Shown here: one piece after another, positions 43,630 through 51,682 of the stretch
Numbering within the stretch: the first letter of the stretch is position 1
Layout: each line of letters begins with the position of its first letter
Source of the DNA: Arachnia propionica
Lineage (GTDB): Bacteria > Actinomycetota > Actinomycetes > Propionibacteriales > Propionibacteriaceae
DNA: 64,000 nucleotides
Direction of reading: 5' to 3'
Assembly (NCBI RefSeq): GCF_003859805.1
Contig: NZ_RQZG01000008.1
Coordinates: 1 to 64,000 of the forward strand
The notes under the pieces: generated by a model
The model's database searches: none
What the model was told of the DNA's origin: nothing
What the model saw: only the letters and a program-made list of their open reading frames with translations
Program-made: the position numbers and the translations under genes

Positions 43630-44288
43630 GCAGCATCCTCATCATCGAGGACGAGCCCAGGATCGCAGGTTTCATCGCCAAGGGCCTCAAGGCCGCCGGG
43701 TACACCTCGGAGACCACCGGGCAGGGCAGGACGGGGATCGAGCTGGCCTCGCAGGGAGATTTCGCGTTGGTGATCCTCGACGTGGGACTGCCTGACATGA
43801 GCGGTTTCGACGTGCTGGAGGAGATCCGGGGGCGCGGTGTCGAGATTCCTGTGATCGTGTTGACCGCACGCTCCTCCGTGGCGGACCGGGTCACCGGACT
43901 CGAGGGCGGGGCCGATGACTACATGGCCAAGCCCTTCGCCTTCGAGGAGCTCCTGGCCCGGGTGCGACTTCGGCTGCGTCCCTCGGGGGAGCGTTCGCAG
44001 CAGGCGACGGAGATCAGCCACCGAGGGCTGACCCTGGACTATCACAGCCGACGCGCCAGGGTGGATGGGGTCTGGGTGGACCTGTCGGCCCGGGAGTTCA
44101 CCATGGTGGAGGTCTTCCTGCGCAACCCCGGACAGGTGCTCAGCAGGGAACAGCTGCTGAGCCTGGTCTGGGGCCTCGACTTCGACCCGGGCACGAACGT
44201 GGTGGGGGTCTACGTCTCCTACCTCAGGAACAAGCTGGGCAAGGAACGTTTCGAGACCGTTCGGGGCATGGGTTACCGCTTGGTCTGA
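43626..44288 (+). CDS. OmpR/PhoB-family response regulator
   Basis: Regulator of 220 residues. Receiver with IIEDEP, phospho-acceptor Asp in VILDVGLPDMSG and Lys in AKPFAFEELLARV; winged helix ending GTNVVGVYVSYLRNKLG and VRGMGYRLV. ATGA overlap with the kinase gene. It is the likely controller of the glycosyltransferase operon; the palindromes at 33258-33290 are a possible target (inference). Confidence 0.92.
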   Translation: MSSILIIEDEPRIAGFIAKGLKAAGYTSETTGQGRTGIELASQGDFALVILDVGLPDMSGFDVLEEIRGRGVEIPVIVLTARSSVADRVTGLEGGADDYMAKPFAFEELLARVRLRLRPSGERSQQATEISHRGLTLDYHSRRARVDGVWVDLSAREFTMVEVFLRNPGQVLSREQLLSLVWGLDFDPGTNVVGVYVSYLRNKLGKERFETVRGMGYRLV

Positions 44289-44294
44289 CGGGCC

Positions 44295-44714
44295 TCAGCC
44301 GTCATCCCCGTCGTCGTCCCCGTCATCCCGGTCGTCCCTGTCGTCATCCCGGTCGTCGTCGCTGTCACCGGGCCTCACCGGTGGGGCGGGTTTGACGGCG
44401 GTCACGGTGGTCTTCCGGGTGGTGGGTTTCGCGGCCGATGTCGGCTGGGCTGGTGGGGGAGCCACCGCGGTGCTGGGGTCGGGGGTGACGGTGACGGGTT
44501 CCGTGGTGGCCGCGGGGGTGGGGGCCTCGAGCGTGGGTTCCCGGGTGGTCTCGGTCGAGGCCGATGGGCTCGGCTGGAGGCTGATGACCAGGCCGGGTTC
44601 CTTGAGATCGGTGTCGGGGGCGTTGAGATGGGGCAGCAGGACGGCCACCACCACGCCGCCGAGTGCGGCGATGGTGATCAGGGTGGCGATCAGTCGGCCA
44701 CGGGTCAGTTCCAT
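44295..44714 (-). CDS. single-pass membrane protein with Thr/Pro stalk and Asp/Arg tail
   Basis: Protein of 139 residues with an N-terminal membrane helix (7-27, LIATLITIAALGGVVVAVLL), a Pro/Thr/Ala stalk and a 23-residue tail made almost only of Asp, Arg and Gly. The tail DNA is a simple-sequence tract (GTC/ATC/CCG triplets on the plus strand) that could change length by slippage. It is tail-to-tail with the response regulator (6-base gap), downstream of lexA on the same strand. Topology suggests an exported acidic tail binding cations or wall (inference). Confidence 0.7.
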   Translation of the reverse strand: MELTRGRLIATLITIAALGGVVVAVLLPHLNAPDTDLKEPGLVISLQPSPSASTETTREPTLEAPTPAATTEPVTVTPDPSTAVAPPPAQPTSAAKPTTRKTTVTAVKPAPPVRPGDSDDDRDDDRDDRDDGDDDGDDG

Positions 44715-44752
44715 GGTGCAGCTCCGTTCGCTCTCGTCGCGCGAGGTCTTCC

Positions 44753-45550
44753 TCAGATCCGCCGCATGACGGCGACAACCTTTCCCATGATGGTGGCACA
44801 GGAACCGTCGATGGGCGAGTAGTCCTTGTTGTGGGGCAGCAGCCAGACCGCACCGTCCTTGCGCTGGAGCGTCTTGACGGTCGCCTCGTCGTCCAGCAGG
44901 GCCGCGACGATGTCGCCGTTGTTGGCGTCCTGCTGCTGGCGCACCACCACCCAGTCGCCGTTGCAGATGGCGGCATCGATCATCGAGTCGCCCTTGACCT
45001 CCAGGAGGAACATCGTTCCTTCACCGACCAGTTGCTTCGGCAGGGCGAGCACATCCTCCACCTGCTCCTCGGCCAGGAGGGGGCCACCGGCGGCGATGCG
45101 TCCGACCAGGGGAACGGTGACACTGTTCGGCACCGTGTCGAAGCTCTGCTCGGGGGGCAGCTGGACGCCGGCGGGCTCGCGCTCACCCGTCTCGGGGAGG
45201 GTCACCACCATCGCCCGAGGGCGGTTCGGGTCCCGACGGATGAACCCGGCACGTTCCAGCGTCTTGAGCTGGTAGGCGACCGAGGAGGTAGAGGCCAGCC
45301 CGGCGCGTTCGGCCAGTTCCCGCATGCTCGGCGGGTAGCCCTCGTTCGCGACGGCGTCACGGATCAGTTTCAGCAGCAGACGCTGACGGGGGGTGAGGCC
45401 TGCGGCGTCCGTCTGCCCGTCCGGGAGATCCGCGATGCGTGCCACCTCGGCCGCGGCGCGCGCCTTGCTCGGACGTCCGGCCCGGTTCCTGGTCGGCGAC
45501 GCCGGATCGGCCGTCGCGAACTGCCCCTGGTCCTCAGTGTTGTCTGCCAT
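44753..45550 (-). CDS. lexA: LexA repressor
   Basis: SOS repressor and auto-protease, 265 residues. A 50-residue low-complexity extension precedes the wHTH DNA-binding domain ([38 protein letters not shown]). The self-cleavage bond is Ala154-Gly155 ([10 protein letters not shown]), and the Ser189-Lys226 dyad is intact ([14 protein letters not shown]). It is probably leaderless: TATACT lies 6 bases before the ATG. The LexA box just upstream implies autoregulation. Gene order lexA, divergent membrane protein, nrdR matches mycobacteria and corynebacteria. Confidence 0.96.
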   Translation of the reverse strand: MADNTEDQGQFATADPASPTRNRAGRPSKARAAAEVARIADLPDGQTDAAGLTPRQRLLLKLIRDAVANEGYPPSMRELAERAGLASTSSVAYQLKTLERAGFIRRDPNRPRAMVVTLPETGEREPAGVQLPPEQSFDTVPNSVTVPLVGRIAAGGPLLAEEQVEDVLALPKQLVGEGTMFLLEVKGDSMIDAAICNGDWVVVRQQQDANNGDIVAALLDDEATVKTLQRKDGAVWLLPHNKDYSPIDGSCATIMGKVVAVMRRI

Positions 45551-45556
45551 GTCCCC

Positions 45557-45586
45557 AGTATAGCGCCAATCCGAACACTCGTTCGA
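45557..45586 (-). promoter_or_regulatory. lexA promoter with LexA box
   Basis: -10 TATACT (minus strand, 45562-45557), 6 bases from the ATG. The LexA box CGAACACTCGTTCG (45572-45585, GAAC-N4-GTTC) covers the -35 region, where TCGAAC sits 18 bases upstream of the -10. Confidence 0.75.
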
Positions 45587-45670
45587 CCTCGGGGGCGTGG
45601 TGGGTGGGGTGGCGGAAAATGTCGGACCCGACCTGTTGACTCGTGTGCATCGGTCGGGACGACACGTGAT

Positions 45671-45729
45671 TCGAAAGACAGTTTGAAACAGCTGATCGAT
45701 TCATGTACCGTTCTCGAACGCCCGTTCGA
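45671..45729 (+). promoter_or_regulatory. SOS promoter of the small membrane protein, two LexA boxes
   Basis: TTGAAA (45683-45688), 17-base spacer, TACCGT (45706-45711). A perfect LexA box TCGAACGCCCGTTCGA (45714-45729) covers the predicted start point. A weaker box TCGAAAGACAGTTTGA (45671-45686), with one change in each half, covers the -35. Confidence 0.75.
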
Positions 45730-45769
45730 TGAGTCGCGGATGGCGGCCATCAGTCACGAGGAGGAAGTC

Positions 45770-46084
45770 ATGAGTGCAGTCAGCTGTGAGCCGGTCGTCA
45801 CGAGGGATGCGGTCCGGCGCGCCGTGTGTCCCCGGCGCAGGGCGCGTCGTACGCTCGCCCTGCGCCGCGGTCCGGTCGCCGCCGGGTGTGGTCGGTCGAC
45901 GACGGCGACCGCCGTGCGGTCGCCCGGTGCCTGGCTCGTGGAACTGCAGGCCGTCGTGTTCGTCGTCCTGGTCCTGCTCGGACTCCTGTTCGCCGTGCCG
46001 AAACTGGTGGCGATGACACAGCCGGACCCGTCGCTCGACCCCGTCGCGGGCGATCCGGCCTGGGCCCATGTGACCGAGAGATGA
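45770..46084 (+). CDS. SOS-controlled small membrane protein, candidate division inhibitor
   Basis: Protein of 104 residues between lexA and nrdR, the place of Rv2719c in mycobacteria and DivS in corynebacteria (SOS cell-division suppressors). A very basic cytoplasmic N-terminus (PRRRARRTLALRR) with two cysteines precedes one membrane helix (about 55-81, AVVFVVLVLLGLLFAVPKLV), and only about 23 exported residues follow. The LysM domain found in the mycobacterial protein is absent. The ATG at 45770 follows GAGGAGG; an in-frame ATG at 45740 is possible. No sequence family can be named, so the role rests on regulation and position. Confidence 0.75.
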   Translation: MSAVSCEPVVTRDAVRRAVCPRRRARRTLALRRGPVAAGCGRSTTATAVRSPGAWLVELQAVVFVVLVLLGLLFAVPKLVAMTQPDPSLDPVAGDPAWAHVTER

Positions 46085-46132
46085 GGCGGGTGGTGGGTGT
46101 CGTGCGAGTTCTGCGCGACACGCCCGCGGTGT

Positions 46133-46208
46133 TTGACGATGGATGCCGACAGCCCTACAGTTCCCATATCTAGTAGTTGCACCCCTGTGTTTTGTCAACA
46201 AGTTGTGT
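46133..46208 (+). promoter_or_regulatory. nrdR-nrdJ promoter with two degenerate NrdR boxes
   Basis: TTGACG (46133-46138), 17-base spacer, TACAGT (46156-46161). Box 1 at 46161-46176 contains ATATCTAGT; box 2 at 46193-46208 (TGTCAACAAGTTGTGT) keeps the GTGT end. Their 32-base spacing (three helical turns) is that of known NrdR box pairs. Confidence 0.55.
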
Positions 46209-46290
46209 GAACGCTGTTGGAGGGGGCTGACGGGGTGCGACTGTCCAACGTCATCACCCGATGGTTCGGGTGCCAAGGGGAGGGTCCGTC

Positions 46291-46836
46291 ATGCACTGTC
46301 CGTTCTGCCGCCATGAGGACACGAAGGTGTCCGACTCGCGGGTGACGGACGACGGTCTCGCCATCCGGCGGCGTCGCAACTGCCCCGTCTGTGGGAGGAA
46401 GTTCACCACCATCGAGCAGATCCAGCTCTCGGTGGTGAAGCGCTCCGGGGTGGTCGAGGCCTTCAGCCGGGACAAGATCATCAAGGGTGTCGGCAAGGCC
46501 TGCCAGGGTCGTCCCGTCACCCAGGCCCAACTCGCGGCCCTGGGACAGCGGGTCGAGGAGAGCCTGCGTTCCGCGGGGAACGCGGAGATCCCGGCGGAGG
46601 ACATCGGCGTGGCCATTCTCGGGCCACTCGCCGAGCTGGATCCGGTGGCGTACCTGAGGTTCGCCTCCGTCTACAAGAACTACGACTCGGTGGACGATTT
46701 CACCGCCGAGATCGAGTCGATGAAGCAACGAGCCCTCGAGCATCAGGTCGAGACCGACGAGCCCCCAGTCAGGCGTCGTCGATCCCGACGCGTGAAGTCA
46801 GAACCGTCGGACTCCCAGCAGCCGCTCATCGGCTGA
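46291..46836 (+). CDS. nrdR: transcriptional repressor NrdR
   Basis: Nucleotide-sensing repressor of ribonucleotide reductase genes, 181 residues. Zinc ribbon with [17 protein letters not shown] and [13 protein letters not shown], then the ATP-cone ([20 protein letters not shown]). The C-terminal 35 residues are an Arg-rich extension. ATG at 46291 after GGGGAGGG; the open frame further upstream is ignored because the zinc ribbon starts here. It is followed after 42 bases by nrdJ, its likely target. Confidence 0.95.
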   Translation: MHCPFCRHEDTKVSDSRVTDDGLAIRRRRNCPVCGRKFTTIEQIQLSVVKRSGVVEAFSRDKIIKGVGKACQGRPVTQAQLAALGQRVEESLRSAGNAEIPAEDIGVAILGPLAELDPVAYLRFASVYKNYDSVDDFTAEIESMKQRALEHQVETDEPPVRRRRSRRVKSEPSDSQQPLIG

Positions 46837-46878
46837 GCGCCGTCCGCATCCAGATTCACAGCATCCAGTGAGGAAACC

Positions 46879-49731
46879 ATGACCGCTACCGTGACCAAGA
46901 ACAGCAGCCGCCGCAGGAACGCCGGTACCCAGCCGGCCCTTGCCGGAGGGCTCACCGTCTCGCGGGTGTTCTCCACCGAGGGAGTCCATCCCTATGACGA
47001 GGTCACCTGGGAGAGGCGCGACGTCGTCCAGACCAACTGGCGGACCGGGGAGGTGGTCTTCGAACAGCGCGGGGTGGAGTTCCCCGACTTCTGGAGCGTC
47101 AACGCCTCCACCATCGTCACGAGCAAGTACTTCCGCGGGGCGCTCGGCACCCCGCAGCGGGAGGCCAGCCTGAGAACCCTCATCGACCGTGTCGTCGGCA
47201 GGTACGTCAAGGCCGGTCGGGAACACGGCTACTTCGCCACCGATGCGGATGCCGAGGTCTTCGAGGCGGAGCTGACCTGGATGCTGCTCCACCAGTACTT
47301 CTCCTTCAACTCCCCGGTGTGGTTCAACGTCGGGACCAGCTCCCCGCAGCAGGTCTCCGCCTGCTTCATCCTCAGCGTCGATGACTCCATGGACTCCATC
47401 CTCAACTGGTACAAGGAGGAGGGTTTCATCTTCAAGGGAGGGTCGGGGGCCGGGCTCAACCTCTCCCGGATCCGCTCCTCGAAGGAGCTGTTGACCTCCG
47501 GTGGCACCGCGTCCGGACCCGTCTCCTTCATGCGCGGTGCGGACGCCTCCGCAGGCACCATCAAGTCCGGTGGCGCCACCCGTCGCGCCGCGAAGATGGT
47601 GGTGCTCGACGTCGACCATCCCGACATCGAGGAGTTCATCGAGACCAAGGCCAGGGAGGAGGACAAGATCCGCACCCTGCGCGACGCCGGGTTCGACATG
47701 GACCTGGGGGGCAAGGACATCACCTCCGTCCAGTACCAGAACGCCAACAACTCGGTTCGGGTCAGCGACGAGTTCATGACGGCCGTGGAGCGTGGCGGCT
47801 CCTTCGGGCTGCGGGCCCGCACCACGGGTGAGGTGATCGAGAGCGTCGACGCCAAGGAACTGTTCCACAAGGTCGCCAAGGCCGCGTGGGAGTGCGCTGA
47901 TCCCGGTATCCAGTACGACGACACCATCAACGCATGGCACACCAACCCGATGACCGGACCGATCAACGCGTCGAACCCGTGCTCGGAGTACATGAGCCTC
48001 GACAACAGCTCCTGCAACCTGGCGAGCCTCAACCTGCTGAAGTTCCTGCGTGACGACGACGTCTTCGACGCCGAGCGCTTCGTGCGTGCGGTGGAGCTCA
48101 TCATCACCGCGATGGACATCTCCATCAACTTCGCGGACTTCCCGACCCCCTCCATCGGTGAGACCACCCGGAACTACCGTCAGCTCGGCATCGGCTACGC
48201 CAACCTGGGTGCACTGCTCATGGCGATGGGCAAGGGCTACGACACCGATGGGGGACGCTCCACCGCTGCCGCCATCACCTCGATCATGACGGCCGCCTCG
48301 TACCGTCGCTCCGCCGAGCTGGCCGGAATCGTCGGTCCCTACAACGGTTACGCCGCCAATGCCGAGGCCCACAAGAAGGTGATGCGCAAGCACCGTGCGG
48401 CCAACGACGAGGCCCTCATCCTGCCCGCCGACAAGGAGCTGCACGACGTGGCGAGTCGGGAGTGGGCCGAGGTCGTCGCGCTGGGGGAGGTCAACGGCTA
48501 CCGCAACGCCCAGGCCTCCGTGCTGGCCCCGACCGGCACCATCGGTTTCATGATGGACTGCGACACCACCGGGATCGAGCCCGACTTCTCACTGGTGAAG
48601 TTCAAGAAGCTCGTCGGTGGCGGTTCCATGCAGATCGTCAACCAGACCATCCCGCGGGCCCTGAAGAAGCTCGGCTACACCCCTGAGCAGATCGACGCCA
48701 TCGTGGAGCACATCTCCTCCCACGGACACGTCGTGGGTGCCCCGGACCTGGCCGAGGAGCACTACGAGGTCTTCGACACCGCGATGGGGCAGCGGGCCAT
48801 CGCCCCGATGGGGCACGTGCGGATGATGGCGGCCGTGCAGCCGTTCCTCTCCGGGGCCATCTCGAAGACCGTCAACCTGCCCGAGACCGCGACGGTGGAG
48901 GACATCGCCGATGTCTACATGCAGGGCTGGAAGCTCGGCCTGAAGGCGTTGGCCGTGTACCGCGACAACTGCAAGGTGGGGCAGCCCCTCTCGGATGCCA
49001 AGAAGACCGAGGAGAAGAAGGACGACCCGGCAGCCCAGACCAAGGTGGTGGAGAAGATCGTCTACCGGCCGAAGCGGGAGCGACTGCCCAAGTCCCGGAT
49101 GGGGCGCACCACCAGCTTCTCCGTGAGCGGTGCCGAGGGGTACATGACCTCGGGTGCCTACGAGGACGGGCGTCTGGGTGAGGTGTTCCTCAAGCTCGGC
49201 AAGCAGGGCTCCACCCTGGCCGGTGTGATGGACGCCTTCTCCATCGCCGTGTCCATCGGGCTGCAGTACGGCGTGCCGCTGGAGAGCTTCGTCCAGAAGT
49301 TCACCAACCTGAAGTTCGAGCCCGCGGGTATGACCGACGACCCGGACGTGCGGATCGCGCAGTCCTTCATGGACTACATCTTCCGTCGCCTGGCGCTGGA
49401 CTACCTGAGCTTCGACGAGCGTGCCGAGCTCGGCATCTACACCGCCGCCGAGCGGGCCCGCTACGTGGAGACCGGGTCCTACCTCTCCGAGGAGGACGAG
49501 GCGAACCTGCCGGAGCCCGAGAGCCTTCGCAACGACGCCTACGACTCCTTCGACGTCGACGGTGCCCGCCAGCCCTCCCTCATCGACGCCCACACCACGG
49601 CCGAGCTGATGGAGTCGCTGACCGGCCGCGAGGTGGATGCCCCGCTGTGCATGACGTGCGGCACCAAGATGCGGCCCAGCGGGTCGTGCTACGTCTGCGA
49701 GGGCTGCGGTTCCACCAGCGGCTGCAGCTGA
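46879..49731 (+). CDS. nrdJ: adenosylcobalamin-dependent (class II) ribonucleoside-diphosphate reductase
   Basis: B12-dependent ribonucleotide reductase of 950 residues. Visible marks are FNSPVWFNVG, the first redox Cys in VSACFILSVDDSMDSI, FKGGSGAGLNLS, the thiyl-radical region NPCSEYMSLDNSSCNLASLNL, and LAPTGTIGFMMDCDTTGIEP. The C-terminus carries a cysteine-rich tail (CMTCGTKMRPSGSCYVCEGC) that reduces the active site. It works without oxygen and needs cobalamin. Start at 46879 after GAGGAAA. It is coupled to the next gene by TGATG. Confidence 0.96.
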   Translation: MTATVTKNSSRRRNAGTQPALAGGLTVSRVFSTEGVHPYDEVTWERRDVVQTNWRTGEVVFEQRGVEFPDFWSVNASTIVTSKYFRGALGTPQREASLRTLIDRVVGRYVKAGREHGYFATDADAEVFEAELTWMLLHQYFSFNSPVWFNVGTSSPQQVSACFILSVDDSMDSILNWYKEEGFIFKGGSGAGLNLSRIRSSKELLTSGGTASGPVSFMRGADASAGTIKSGGATRRAAKMVVLDVDHPDIEEFIETKAREEDKIRTLRDAGFDMDLGGKDITSVQYQNANNSVRVSDEFMTAVERGGSFGLRARTTGEVIESVDAKELFHKVAKAAWECADPGIQYDDTINAWHTNPMTGPINASNPCSEYMSLDNSSCNLASLNLLKFLRDDDVFDAERFVRAVELIITAMDISINFADFPTPSIGETTRNYRQLGIGYANLGALLMAMGKGYDTDGGRSTAAAITSIMTAASYRRSAELAGIVGPYNGYAANAEAHKKVMRKHRAANDEALILPADKELHDVASREWAEVVALGEVNGYRNAQASVLAPTGTIGFMMDCDTTGIEPDFSLVKFKKLVGGGSMQIVNQTIPRALKKLGYTPEQIDAIVEHISSHGHVVGAPDLAEEHYEVFDTAMGQRAIAPMGHVRMMAAVQPFLSGAISKTVNLPETATVEDIADVYMQGWKLGLKALAVYRDNCKVGQPLSDAKKTEEKKDDPAAQTKVVEKIVYRPKRERLPKSRMGRTTSFSVSGAEGYMTSGAYEDGRLGEVFLKLGKQGSTLAGVMDAFSIAVSIGLQYGVPLESFVQKFTNLKFEPAGMTDDPDVRIAQSFMDYIFRRLALDYLSFDERAELGIYTAAERARYVETGSYLSEEDEANLPEPESLRNDAYDSFDVDGARQPSLIDAHTTAELMESLTGREVDAPLCMTCGTKMRPSGSCYVCEGCGSTSGCS

Positions 49732-50228
49732 TGCGGCTTCGCGCCGTCGAGGAGATCATCGGTGGCCGTGGCCCGGGAGTGATTCCCCGGGCCACGGCCA
49801 CCGAGTTCGTCGACCTCCTGGGCGAGGAGGTGGCCGCCGCGCTGATCCACCTGCACGGCACCGAGTCCAGCGGGGACATCGCATGGTGCCTGACGGTGGA
49901 TCTCGCTGTTCTCAGCCTCGCCGAGGAGCTGGGGGAGGACGCGCCCTACCGGGTCATCGCCGAGAGTGGTGCCGGGGATTCCTGGGCGATCCACACCGGT
50001 GACCTCACGGTCGTCTTTCTCGACCACGACCGCTGGGGAGATGAGTCCGACATCGTGATGCACACCGGGCTGGAGGTCCTGGACTTCATCCGGGCCGCCG
50101 ACGCCTGGGCACAGGCGGAGGTCCACTTCGGAGGTGAGGAGGAGGATCGGGCGATGGCCGAGTTCGCGGCCCTGCTCCAGTCGCTTCCCGGCGCAACCGG
50201 GAAGTGGCCCTACCTGTGGGATGGATGA
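49731..50228 (+). CDS. uncharacterised acidic protein coupled to nrdJ
   Basis: Protein of 165 residues, acidic, no signal or membrane segment. Its ATG shares the A of the nrdJ stop (TGATG), so it is expressed together with the reductase. The segment GDSWAIHTGDLTVVFLDHDRWGDE faintly recalls SUKH/SMI1-type domains; this is not strong enough to name it. The neighbourhood suggests a role linked to NrdJ or to damage response (inference). Confidence 0.6.
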   Translation: MRLRAVEEIIGGRGPGVIPRATATEFVDLLGEEVAAALIHLHGTESSGDIAWCLTVDLAVLSLAEELGEDAPYRVIAESGAGDSWAIHTGDLTVVFLDHDRWGDESDIVMHTGLEVLDFIRAADAWAQAEVHFGGEEEDRAMAEFAALLQSLPGATGKWPYLWDG

Positions 50229-50281
50229 CCCGGGCCGGACCCGGTCCCCGCGCAATCACGTCGGTTCGAGACCCGGGTGCG

Positions 50282-50287
50282 TAGACT
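50282..50287 (+). promoter_or_regulatory. -10 TAGACT of thrE (leaderless start)
   Basis: Ends 7 bases before the GTG at 50295; no ribosome site in between. Confidence 0.5.
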
Positions 50288-50294
50288 CACACGG

Positions 50295-51650
50295 GTGACG
50301 CAACCTGACCCGGAGTGCTACGGCGACCAGGAGTTCGAGGACTCCCTGGAGCCGATGCATCTGATCCGCAGGGCCGAGGCGGTGGCCCGGGCCGGCGGTC
50401 TCATGCTGGGTGCCGGCACCAGTGCGTTGCGGGTGAGGGAACTCATGCGACGGTGCGCCTCGGCGCTGGGGCTGACCGGGATGGAGGCCTCCATCGGGTT
50501 CACCGAACTCACCATGACGGTGGAACGCCGTGGGGTGTTCCGCACCATGGTCACCCAGGTGCGTCGGCTGGGGGTGGACGCCCACCGCATCGCGTCGTTG
50601 CGGGAACTGTCCAATGCGATGCCGCAGCGGATCACCGCCACCGAGCTGCATGCCCGGTTGGACGCCATCGAGCAGCAACCGAAGCTGTACCCCGCGTGGC
50701 TGCGGGGGATACTGGTGGCGCTGGCCTGCGCCGCCATCGCGCTGCTGGCCGGGGGTGGGCTGCGGGAGGCGGTGACCGTGCTGCCGGCATCCGGACTGGC
50801 CTATCTCATGTTCCGGCGGCTGGGACGGTGGCAGCTCAACCACCTGGCGGTCGTGGTGTCCTCGGCGTTGACGGCCTCGGCGGCCTACCTGCTGGTGGCC
50901 TCGGCACTCACCCACCTGCTGGGGGAGCCGACCCCCGGGCTGGCCGCAGGCTTCGTCTGTGCCTCGATCTTCCTCATCCCCGGTTTCCCGCTGGTCACGG
51001 CGGGGATGGACCTCACGCGACTCGACCTGACGGCCGGGGTGCCGCGCACCGCCTATGCCGCGATGATCCTGATCTCGATCACCATCGGGGTGTGGGTGGT
51101 GGCCCGGCTGGGAGGCATCACGGCCTTCCCGGTCCCGGTGCCGACGCTGGAGCCACTCTGGGTGTGGGGGATGCGCGTGGTGGCGAGTTTCGTCGCGGTC
51201 TTCGGCTGGGCCATCATGCTCAACTCCCCGCTGCGGGCGGCAGCGGTGTCGGCGCTGATCGGGGTGGGTGGCAACGCCATCCGGCTCGCGATGGCCGATG
51301 CCGGGGTGCCGGATCACGTCGCGGTGTTCACCGGGTGCGTGGTGATGGGGCTGGCCTGTGCCTTGCTCGGGTGGGTCTTCCAGGTGGAGAAGATCATCAT
51401 GACGGTGCCGACCCTGCTGGTGATGGCCCCCGGTTCCTCGGCGTTGCGGACCCTGCTGTACTTCGATGCGGGGGAGCTCGGGAACGCCGTCGCCCAGGGG
51501 ATCGCGACGGTGCTCGGGGTGGTCGCGATGGTGGCCGGGTTGGCGGCAGCGCGGATGCTCACCGACCCGGAATGGATCTTCACCCGCGACGACCCGCCGC
51601 AGCTGCGCATCCCCTTGACGGGTCGAGGTCCACGACACCGGGGCGGGTGA
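50295..51650 (+). CDS. thrE: threonine/serine exporter ThrE
   Basis: Membrane exporter of 451 residues. The soluble N-terminal domain (about 1-130) contains LGAGTSALRVRELMRRCASALG and ASIGFTELTMTV, as in the ThrE domain, followed by ten membrane helices (for example AGFVCASIFLIPGFPLVTAGMD). It probably lowers internal threonine and serine pools. The GTG at 50295 fits the -10 spacing; a GTG/ATG slightly upstream is less supported. Confidence 0.9.
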   Translation: MTQPDPECYGDQEFEDSLEPMHLIRRAEAVARAGGLMLGAGTSALRVRELMRRCASALGLTGMEASIGFTELTMTVERRGVFRTMVTQVRRLGVDAHRIASLRELSNAMPQRITATELHARLDAIEQQPKLYPAWLRGILVALACAAIALLAGGGLREAVTVLPASGLAYLMFRRLGRWQLNHLAVVVSSALTASAAYLLVASALTHLLGEPTPGLAAGFVCASIFLIPGFPLVTAGMDLTRLDLTAGVPRTAYAAMILISITIGVWVVARLGGITAFPVPVPTLEPLWVWGMRVVASFVAVFGWAIMLNSPLRAAAVSALIGVGGNAIRLAMADAGVPDHVAVFTGCVVMGLACALLGWVFQVEKIIMTVPTLLVMAPGSSALRTLLYFDAGELGNAVAQGIATVLGVVAMVAGLAAARMLTDPEWIFTRDDPPQLRIPLTGRGPRHRGG

Positions 51651-51670
51651 TGCCGCGAACGTTGAGCCGG

Positions 51671-51676
51671 TACTGT
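51671..51676 (+). promoter_or_regulatory. -10 TACTGT of the SHOCT gene (leaderless start)
   Basis: Ends 6 bases before the GTG at 51683. Confidence 0.45.
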
Positions 51677-51682
51677 TCTTCT

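Noticed and set aside
46085-46290. Cobalamin riboswitch before nrdR-nrdJ
   Set aside because: No B12 box or expected conserved core was found by eye; the leader is short.
50229-50250. Terminator hairpin after the gene at 49731
   Set aside because: CCGGG/CCCGG pairing is only 5 bases, offset by alternative pairings, and no T-run follows.
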